In this document: positions 6,989-11,546 of the stretch, piece by piece
Layout: every line of letters begins with the position of its first letter
Position numbering within the stretch: position 1 is the first letter of the stretch
DNA from: Clostridia bacterium
GTDB lineage: Bacteria; Bacillota; Clostridia; Christensenellales; Borkfalkiaceae
Direction: 5' to 3'
Length of the DNA stretch: 12,555 nucleotides
Assembly (NCBI GenBank): GCA_017504065.1
Contig: JAFVRU010000009.1
Coordinates: forward strand, 1-12,555
The notes under the pieces: model-generated
The model's input: only the letters and a program-made list of their open reading frames with translations
The model's database searches: none
What the model was told of the DNA's origin: nothing
Program-made: the position numbers and the translations under genes

Positions 6989-7058
6989 CACCTGCTCCAA
7001 CTAAGCACACTTTCACAACCTTGACTTGTAAGGTATATGGAAGTGTGTTTTGCTTTTT
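6989..7058 (+). repeat. 70-base tRNA-end repeat, copy B
   Basis: Same layout as copy A: CACCTGCTCCAA (with the preceding T, a 13-base match to the tRNA 3' end), then a hairpin of the same register and TTTTGCTTTTT. Some differences from copy A turn pairs into G-T pairs, so the stem is kept. The bases just before it (6977-6984, TACGACAC) resemble a decayed T-loop (TTCGACTC in the tRNA), so a longer tRNA tail may once have been present. Confidence 0.88.
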
Positions 7059-7080
7059 CGCGACATTGTTATTTGTCTTT

Positions 7081-7158
7081 GTCATTCTAGAGCATAGCCG
7101 CCCAAGATTCTATCCTTTTAGTCTAGAATGACGGACGGGCGGCGTAGCGATAGAATCT
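7081..7158. repeat. Three interleaved inverted repeats (order X-A-B-X'-A'-B')
   Basis: GTCATTCTAGA (7081-7091) pairs with TCTAGAATGAC (7122-7132); GCCGCCC (7097-7103) with GGGCGGC (7137-7143); AGATTCTATC (7105-7114) with GATAGAATCT (7149-7158). All three are perfect and cross each other rather than nest. The TCTAGAATGAC wording recalls intergenic palindromic repeat families. It is the only copy in the window. Confidence 0.75.
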
Positions 7159-7204
7159 GTAGACTTGATTACTTTACTGATTTTTTGTTCGTAGGCGTTT
7201 TTTG

Positions 7205-7233
7205 TTGCTTTTTATCTTTTGTTGATATATAAT
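7205..7233 (+). promoter_or_regulatory. Possible promoter of the SulP gene
   Basis: TATAAT at 7228-7233 is perfect; the -35 region TTGCTT (7205-7210) at 17 bases is poor. The strong ribosome binding site AGGAG (7245-7249) lies 7 bases before the ATG. Confidence 0.5.
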
Positions 7234-7256
7234 ATATGGCGCATAGGAGATAAAGC

Positions 7257-8534
7257 ATGAAATTATTTAAACCAAAGACTTTGACGGCTTTCAAAAATTA
7301 TACGTCAAAAGATTATATTTCCGATATCGTTGCGGGTATAATCGTTGCGATTATCGCGCTTCCGCTTTCCATAGCGCTTGCAATCGCTTCAGGGGCTACG
7401 CCCGAACAAGGACTTTTTACTGCGATTATTGCAGGGTTCGTAACAGCACTTTTAGGCGGTAGTAAAGTCAATATCACAGGTCCAACTGCGGCGTTTGCGA
7501 CGATTGTGGCGGGAATTATACTCACTCAAGGTTTTGACGGACTTTTTCTCGCTACCATTATGGCGGGTATTTTGCTGATATTGATGGGGCTACTCCGTAT
7601 AGGGTCGCTTATAAAATATATTCCGCATACCATTACGATCGGTTTTACTGCGGGTATTGCCGTTACGCTTGTAATAGGGCAACTGAAAGATTTTTTTGGG
7701 CTTACGTATCCCGACGGTGCGACCGCTATCGAAACGATGGAAAAATTAACGCTTGTTGCGGAGAATATCTCGACGTTTAATCCCTGGGCTTTCGGTATAG
7801 GCGTGCTTGGGCTTGCGATACTTGTGCTTTGGCCTAAAATATCCAAAAAAATTCCCGCTTCGTTGATCGCGGTTATCATAGGCGCGTTGGTGTGTCTTAT
7901 CCCCGTGATAAAGGCGAATACGATTGGTTCGCTCTATACGATATCTTCAGCGTTGCCGAAGTTCGATTTTCCCGAGATAACGGTACAAAAAATACGCGCT
8001 TTGCTTCCGAACGCATTTACCATTGCTTTGCTTGCAGGGATAGAATCCCTTCTTTCGTGTGTAGTTTCGGACAAAATGATAGACGATAAGCACAATTCCA
8101 ATACCGAGCTTATTGCGCTTGGCGCAAGCAATATCTTGGTTGGCTGCTTTGGCGGAATTCCCGCAACGGGAGCGATTGCGAGAACGGCAGCGAACGTAAA
8201 AAACGGCGGCAAATCGCCCCTTTCGGGAATGGTTCACGCCGTAGTGCTTTTGCTCGTTCTCGTACTGTTAATGCCGTTAGCTTCCTACGTGCCTATGCCG
8301 ATTATCGCCGCGATCCTGTTTGTTGTAGCATATAATATGAGTGAATGGAGAGAATTCGTTGCCGTGATCAAAACTAAAAAATGGAACGACATTCTCGTGC
8401 TCGTGCTTACGTTTGCGCTTACCGTAATTTTTGATCTTGTGAAAGCGATCGTGGCGGGGCTTGCCTTGCATTACGCAATCGTGCTCGCGCGCTATATCAT
8501 AGCCAAACGGAAAGCCAAGAAAGAAGACGTTTAG
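7257..8534 (+). CDS. SulP-family anion permease lacking a STAS domain
   Basis: SulP (SLC26) inner-membrane transporter of 425 residues with about 12-14 hydrophobic segments. Family marks are the N-terminal DIVAGIIVAIIALPLSIALA (23-42), GGSKVNITGPTAAF at 67-80 (the substrate-site half-helix region), GIESLLSC at 261-268 and GGIPATGAIARTAANVKNGG at 299-318. Members move sulfate, bicarbonate, dicarboxylates or other anions, usually with Na+ or H+; the sequence does not decide which. Most SulP proteins have 500 or more residues with a cytosolic STAS domain, whereas this one stops soon after the last helix, with a basic tail KRKAKKEDV. The stop is followed by a proper terminator, so this looks like the natural end rather than a frameshift. 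AGGAG 7 bases upstream fixes the start. It is a single-gene unit flanked by tRNA-derived fragments. Confidence 0.93.
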   Translation: MKLFKPKTLTAFKNYTSKDYISDIVAGIIVAIIALPLSIALAIASGATPEQGLFTAIIAGFVTALLGGSKVNITGPTAAFATIVAGIILTQGFDGLFLATIMAGILLILMGLLRIGSLIKYIPHTITIGFTAGIAVTLVIGQLKDFFGLTYPDGATAIETMEKLTLVAENISTFNPWAFGIGVLGLAILVLWPKISKKIPASLIAVIIGALVCLIPVIKANTIGSLYTISSALPKFDFPEITVQKIRALLPNAFTIALLAGIESLLSCVVSDKMIDDKHNSNTELIALGASNILVGCFGGIPATGAIARTAANVKNGGKSPLSGMVHAVVLLLVLVLLMPLASYVPMPIIAAILFVVAYNMSEWREFVAVIKTKKWNDILVLVLTFALTVIFDLVKAIVAGLALHYAIVLARYIIAKRKAKKEDV

Positions 8535-8575
8535 CCGCTGGGTTTTACGTTGAATGATTGTATGGACGCAAAATA

Positions 8576-8610
8576 AAAAGTAGGGTTTTAAAAAGCCCTA
8601 CTTTTATTTT
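8576..8610. terminator. Bidirectional terminator between the SulP and XRE genes
   Basis: AAAAGTAGGGTTT (8576-8588) pairs with AAGCCCTACTTTT (8593-8605) with one G-T pair and a 4-base loop. It is followed on + by ATTTT; the A-rich left flank gives a T tract on the minus strand. It serves the convergent permease and XRE genes. Confidence 0.9.
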
Positions 8611-8627
8611 GCAGTTAGATAATGTAA

Positions 8628-8640
8628 GAGAGTCGAACTC
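8628..8640 (-). repeat. Inverted fragment of a tRNA T-arm
   Basis: Its reverse complement GAGTTCGACTCTC is identical to bases 5583-5595, the T-arm of the tRNA-Gly gene. No other part of a tRNA is recognisable beside it. It could derive from another tRNA with the same T-arm. Confidence 0.6.
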
Positions 8641-8652
8641 CGTGGGGGGAAT

Positions 8653-8874
8653 TTAAGAATTTTCCCTTTCTACACAAAGTATATCGTTTGCATCTAAATC
8701 CAAAACGGTGCATATACGCGATAAAGTATCTAACGCAGGCATGCTCCGCCCCGTTATATAATGAGAAATCATAGATTGATTCACCCCAATCCGTTTTGCT
8801 AAATCTTCTTGCGTCATCGTTCTTTGTTTTAATGCTTCTGCGAGAGCTGCTTGAATATTTTCTAACGTAACCAT
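8653..8874 (-). CDS. Small XRE-family (Cro/C1-type) repressor
   Basis: A 73-residue protein consisting almost only of a Cro/C1 helix-turn-helix: LAEALKQRTMTQEDLAKRIG (11-30), recognition region VNQSMISHYITGRSMPALD (31-49), then helices ending LDLDANDILCV. The open frame extends 61 codons upstream, but that part is low-complexity Phe/Ile/Asn sequence, and GGAG (8884-8887) sits 9 bases before the ATG at 8874, so I take the short form. Proteins of this size act as dimeric repressors and usually control themselves and a divergent neighbour. Two operator-like repeats lie directly upstream, one inside a plus-strand promoter pointing at the structured RNA and the 9289-9684 gene. Those are its likely targets. 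Codon use is AT-rich, unlike the core genes. Confidence 0.9.
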   Translation of the reverse strand: MVTLENIQAALAEALKQRTMTQEDLAKRIGVNQSMISHYITGRSMPALDTLSRICTVLDLDANDILCVERENS

Positions 8875-8896
8875 TTTTATTATCTCCACTAATATT

Positions 8897-8948
8897 TTAT
8901 TGGAATTGATAATAAAAATGCTTGACTTATTGGTGTTGCCAATGATAA
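8897..8948. promoter_or_regulatory. Pair of operator-like repeats upstream of the XRE gene
   Basis: Two copies of TTATTGG-N2-TTG-AAT-ATAA type, at 8897-8915 and 8927-8948, start 30 bases apart, about three helical turns. The second contains a clean palindrome ATTGG-TGTTG-CCAAT (8929-8943). The first has weaker symmetry. Their place beside the XRE gene suggests they are its binding sites. Confidence 0.6.
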
Positions 8949-8951
8949 AAT
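8922..8951 (+). promoter_or_regulatory. Plus-strand promoter overlapped by an operator
   Basis: TTGACT (8922-8927) and TAAAAT (8946-8951) have an 18-base spacer, and the spacer is almost exactly the second operator-like palindrome. A bound repressor would exclude RNA polymerase. The transcript would run into the structured-RNA region. Confidence 0.6.
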
Positions 8952-9033
8952 TAGATAAAAAATGAAGAAGGACGAAAAATGATGGGAAAAGAATAAAAAG
9001 AAAAAAGGTTGCCACTTTTGAGTATAAAAGGGG
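8952..9033 (+). other. A-rich leader without a supported gene
   Basis: Purine-rich, with a six-codon frame (8962-8982, MKKDEK) after AAAAA. No ribosome binding site is visible, so I do not call it a gene. The rest of the 8875-9288 interval is covered by the operators, promoters and structured RNA. Confidence 0.5.
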
Positions 9034-9062
9034 TTGACTTTTTATTGAGTTTTTCATATAAT
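9034..9062 (+). promoter_or_regulatory. Strong sigma-A promoter of the structured RNA
   Basis: TTGACT at 9034-9039 and TATAAT at 9057-9062 have a 17-base spacer. The expected start at about 9069 is exactly the first base of the closing stem of the downstream RNA. Confidence 0.9.
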
Positions 9063-9068
9063 AAATAT

Positions 9069-9257
9069 GCTACATTCGTTTCTTACAAAGAAACATGCTC
9101 ATAATTTTTTATAAAAAGCTGCACAAGGTATAGTTTGGTAGGACTATATCTCTTGTCATGCTTACAAAATCCTGTGTGGCTAATTGTGAGCGAGTGTAGC
9201 AGCTTGATGAGAAAGGTATATCTTACAGTGCCGTTCTCGCAAGAGAGCGGCATTTTT
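9069..9257 (+). ncRNA. Structured RNA of about 189 nt, family not identified
   Basis: From the predicted start, GCTACATTCG (9069-9078) closes with CGAGTGTAGC (9191-9200). CTCATAATT (9098-9106) pairs with AATTGTGAG (9182-9190), stacking directly on that stem on the 3' side. The 5' side bulge (9079-9097) holds an A/T-rich mini-hairpin TTTCTT-ACA-AAGAAA. A third stem, 9118-9128 with 9171-9180, has one bulged A and two G-U pairs, and encloses the hairpin TATAGT/ACTATA (9129-9134 with 9143-9148, 8-base loop). A GCAA-loop terminator ends it. Length and the long imperfect rod resemble 6S RNA, but I do not recognise conserved 6S sequence. The alternative is a leader that attenuates the gene at 9289. 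It lacks SRP, RNase P, tmRNA and T-box signature sequences I know. Confidence 0.7.
9229..9257 (+). terminator. Terminator of the structured RNA
   Basis: TGCCGTTCTC (9229-9238) pairs with GAGAGCGGCA (9243-9252) around the GNRA tetraloop GCAA, with one G-T pair, followed by TTTTT (9253-9257). It lies 31 bases before the next gene's ATG, so some read-through or regulated read-through is possible. Confidence 0.93.
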
Positions 9258-9288
9258 ATATAAATAAAATTAAAAAAAAGACGGAAGA

Positions 9289-9684
9289 ATGATGGAAGAA
9301 GAACAAAAGAAGCAATTCAAAGAAGAGTGTAAGGCGTATTTGAATACGGTTAGCGTCAATTCCTTGCGTAGCTACGGTCGAAAATTACAGCTTACCGCCC
9401 CAACAAAGCAGAAAAAAGGCGCATTGATTCAAGAGATTCTCGGGGTACTGTGCGGAGAAATCCAACAGGAAAGAAACAATAGGGGCGCGCCGATCAAAGA
9501 CGATTATATCGAACCGAGATTGATCGAAGAAATGGAACGTTTGCAAAAGAAATATTTTTTGAATGAGATCGTAGAGAAAAAAGAAATTGCCGATGAGAGA
9601 GTTGCCATACAACTTTCAGTCGATCCGATTGCCTTGAATTACAGGCAAAAACAGCTTTTAAAGCAGTTTATAAACAGTTTGTAA
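9289..9684 (+). CDS. Small protein with a Rho-N/SAP-like segment
   Basis: A soluble, charged 131-residue protein. Residues 22-57 (VNSLRSYGRKLQLTAPTKQK, then a KGALIQEILGVLCGE helix) read like the helix-extended-helix of Rho-N or SAP-type nucleic-acid-binding domains. Directly after it, NNRGAPIK (63-70) resembles an AT-hook-like or basic linker. The rest (75-131) is mostly helical and Lys/Glu-rich, without a known domain. The start is uncertain between adjacent ATGs at 9289 and 9292; the GGAAG at 9283-9287 is too close to the first, so 9292 or weak initiation may apply. The only upstream promoters are those of the structured RNA, so expression probably needs read-through of its terminator. It ends at a shared terminator. 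Function unknown; RNA or DNA binding is inferred from the domain likeness. Confidence 0.75.
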   Translation: MMEEEQKKQFKEECKAYLNTVSVNSLRSYGRKLQLTAPTKQKKGALIQEILGVLCGEIQQERNNRGAPIKDDYIEPRLIEEMERLQKKYFLNEIVEKKEIADERVAIQLSVDPIALNYRQKQLLKQFINSL

Positions 9685-9700
9685 TTAAGATTGTAACGCA

Positions 9701-9724
9701 AAAAACGCCCGAAAGGGCGTTTTT
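9701..9724. terminator. Bidirectional terminator with GAAA loop
   Basis: AAAAACGCCC (9701-9710) pairs perfectly with GGGCGTTTTT (9715-9724) around the tetraloop GAAA. It ends the plus-strand gene at 9684 and the minus-strand transporter operon, whose last stop is at 9743. Confidence 0.95.
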
Positions 9725-9742
9725 CTATACGAAATTTCACTC

Positions 9743-10030
9743 TCAATCCTTGTTTTTCGTCAGTACCGTTTTATACCCGCCTTTGCCGTAGCGTATGCAC
9801 TTCGAAACCCGCGCAAGCGTCGCCGACGAAATTTCCGTTTCGTCTACAATCTCGTTGTACGTTTTGCCGTCTAATAGCATTTTTGCCGCGCGTAAACGTT
9901 GCGACATGGACTCCAACTCCTTCATCGTGCATAAATCTTCCAAGAAAAGTTCTGCTTCTTCTTCCGTTTCTAATTTGATCAACTCCGCATACAGCTCCTT
10001 GATCAATAATCCGTAATTCTTAATTGTCAT
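9743..10030 (-). CDS. YerC/YecD-type TrpR-related regulator
   Basis: A 95-residue all-helical DNA-binding protein of the TrpR superfamily, YerC/YecD branch. The N-terminal helices (about 5-42) are followed by SQRLRAAKMLLDGKTYNEIV (43-62) and the helix-turn-helix with recognition segment SSATLARVSKCIRYGKGGY (68-86). This wording is characteristic of Bacillota YerC. TrpR itself binds tryptophan as corepressor; whether YerC proteins bind a ligand is not something I can state. It is the last gene of the amino-acid transporter operon, and its ATG lies inside the ATPase gene (11-base overlap, GGAAG just upstream), so translation is probably coupled. A role in regulating this operon is suggested only by position. 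Confidence 0.92.
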   Translation of the reverse strand: MTIKNYGLLIKELYAELIKLETEEEAELFLEDLCTMKELESMSQRLRAAKMLLDGKTYNEIVDETEISSATLARVSKCIRYGKGGYKTVLTKNKD

Positions 10031-10841
10031 CTTCCGTTACCTTCTCACTCAATTTTTCAAAAAACGCCCGCGTCTTTTCGCTCTTGGGCGAATCAAACAG
10101 TTCTTGCGGCGTACCCGTTTCTTCAATCACGCCGTCCGCCATGAAAATAATCTTATCCGAAACGTTTCTCGCGAACTCCAATTCGTGCGTAACAATAATC
10201 ATCGTCCGGCCTTCGTTGCGGAGTTGTTTGATAACCTTCAAAACTTCGCCCGTGAGTTCGGGATCGAGCGCCGAAGTCGGCTCGTCAAAGCACAAAATAT
10301 CGGGGGAGAGCGCCAAAGCGCGCGCAATCGCCACACGTTGTTGTTGCCCGCCCGAGAGCTCGCAGGGGTAGTTATCGACTTTGTTTTCCAAACCAACCCG
10401 AGCTAGGAGCTGCCGAGCTTCCGCTTCGTTTTTTTCGCGGAGTTCTTTTAACGCGCGTCTACGCTCTGGACTGAACGGGTTCTTACTCGTCAACGTTTTT
10501 TTCGCCTGCACGTCCATGGCAAGCGTAACGTTTTGTAGCGCCGTATATTGCGGGAACAGATTAAAGTTTTGGAAAACCATGCCGAACGTCAAACGCTGCT
10601 GTGCAGAATCGGATTTGTCCTTGGTTTTCGAAAGGGGGAACACGGTTTCGCCGTCCACGGAGATCGAGCCGCTATCCGCCGTTTCCAACAGATTCAAGCA
10701 CCGCAAAAGCGTTGTTTTTCCGTTGCCGGACGAACCGATGACGGACACAACTTCGCCCCGTTCCATTGCAAAGGAAACGCCCTTTAAAACTGCTGTTTCC
10801 CCAAAATTTTTATAGAGATCTTTTACTTCTAAAAAAGCCAT
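10020..10841 (-). CDS. Amino-acid ABC transporter ATP-binding protein
   Basis: Cytoplasmic ATPase of a polar amino-acid importer (GlnQ/HisP family), 273 residues. Walker A is GSSGNGKTT (36-44), with N40 and T44 where most relatives have Ser; both changes keep the GxxGxGK[ST] rule. The Q-loop is FQNFNLFPQ (Q91), the signature LSGGQQQRV (162-170), Walker B ILCFDEP (182-188) and the H-loop H219. It is about 30 residues longer than GlnQ, mainly through a basic, charged insertion around 112-140 (containing SPERRRALKELREKN) between Q-loop and signature, in the helical subdomain. It begins 1 base after the permease stop codon with AAGGTG as ribosome binding site, and overlaps the YerC-like gene at its end. 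All catalytic residues are present. Confidence 0.97.
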   Translation of the reverse strand: MAFLEVKDLYKNFGETAVLKGVSFAMERGEVVSVIGSSGNGKTTLLRCLNLLETADSGSISVDGETVFPLSKTKDKSDSAQQRLTFGMVFQNFNLFPQYTALQNVTLAMDVQAKKTLTSKNPFSPERRRALKELREKNEAEARQLLARVGLENKVDNYPCELSGGQQQRVAIARALALSPDILCFDEPTSALDPELTGEVLKVIKQLRNEGRTMIIVTHELEFARNVSDKIIFMADGVIEETGTPQELFDSPKSEKTRAFFEKLSEKVTEDDN

Positions 10842-10842
10842 G

Positions 10843-11529
10843 TTACACCTTATAATAGGATAATTTCTTTTCCGCCCAACCGAGCAGCAACGTCAACAAT
10901 CCGTTAAAAAGCAAATAGAATATCGTCGCATAAATGAACGGAGTTAAGATAACGTAATGATTGACGGCGTGCTTTGCGGCGTTGAGCAAATCCACAACCC
11001 CCAAAACTTGCGCTAAGGACGTATCCTTGACCAGAGTGATGATTTCGTTGCTCATCGGCGGTAAAATGCGCCGAATGACTTGCATCAAAACGATTTTGGA
11101 AAAGATTTGGTTTTTGGACAAGCCTAACACTTTGCCTGCTTCGTATTGCCCGACGGGAATTGCTTCAATACCTGCCCGATAGATTTCCGAAAAATAACAC
11201 GCGTAATTGAGCACGAATGCGAGTACAACGAACAAGAACATCATGTCGTTGATACTAATGCTGAGCGCGGCAGCCCAGGCTTTTGTCGTGCTCTGGAATA
11301 CGTATCTCGGAAGAAAACTCATGAACAGAATTTGCAGCATGAGCGGCGTACCGCGAATGACCCAAATCAGCGTTTTCATAAACCATTTCAACGGCTTGAA
11401 TTTCGACATCGACGCGAACGCGAATAACAAGCCGAGCGGAAGCGCGAAGAGAAGGGTTACGGCAAACAACGCGAACGTGTAGCCGAACCCTTCTGCAAGT
11501 TCCATTAAAATATCTTGTATTTTATCCAT
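10843..11529 (-). CDS. Amino-acid ABC transporter permease
   Basis: Inner-membrane permease of the HisM/GlnP family, 228 residues with about five membrane helices (about 15-40, 50-75, 96-118, 160-180, 195-217). The family block RGTPLMLQILFM is at 59-70 and the EAA loop, which docks on the ATPase, is at about 119-141 (YRAGIEAIPVGQYEAGKVLG). The C-terminus ends in a short basic tail, as usual. Only one permease gene is present, so the channel is probably a homodimer. The ribosome binding site GGAG (11536-11539) lies 6 bases before the ATG, and the gene begins 17 bases after the binding-protein stop. Confidence 0.96.
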   Translation of the reverse strand: MDKIQDILMELAEGFGYTFALFAVTLLFALPLGLLFAFASMSKFKPLKWFMKTLIWVIRGTPLMLQILFMSFLPRYVFQSTTKAWAAALSISINDMMFLFVVLAFVLNYACYFSEIYRAGIEAIPVGQYEAGKVLGLSKNQIFSKIVLMQVIRRILPPMSNEIITLVKDTSLAQVLGVVDLLNAAKHAVNHYVILTPFIYATIFYLLFNGLLTLLLGWAEKKLSYYKV

Positions 11530-11546
11530 GGAAAACTCCGAGTTTT

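Larger units (their letters stand above)
6714..7256. other. Gene-free stretch between the orphan gene and the SulP gene
   Basis: It holds the orphan gene's leader and promoter, repeat copy B, the interleaved inverted repeats at 7081-7158 and the promoter and leader of the permease gene. A frame without a start codon, open from about 6714 to 6867 (+), ends in EYEIEVL-stop and might be a gene tail, but I cannot support it. I see no other gene. Confidence 0.7.

Noticed and set aside
5836..7058. CRISPR array
   Set aside because: Only two copies, 70 bases long, more than 1 kb apart with a gene between; no Cas genes.
5813..7131. Open frames sharing KKQNTLPYTLQ and VGAG (5813-6004, 6873-7085) and the plus frame 6901-7131
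   Set aside because: The similarity is explained by the two 70-base DNA repeats with hairpins; no ribosome binding sites or protein-like composition.
8962..8982. Six-codon frame MKKDEK as a leader peptide
   Set aside because: No ribosome binding site and too short to support from sequence alone.
8875..9057. Long N-terminal extension of the XRE protein
   Set aside because: Low-complexity Phe/Ile/Asn sequence across operators and promoters; a good ribosome binding site precedes the internal ATG at 8874.
9069..9257. Retron msr-msd RNA
   Set aside because: Closing inverted repeat is present, but there is no reverse transcriptase gene nearby.
9069..9257. T-box leader or tmRNA/SRP/RNase P RNA
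   Set aside because: No T-box AGGGTGG-type motif, no tag frame with tRNA-like ends, and no SRP or RNase P signature sequences are visible.
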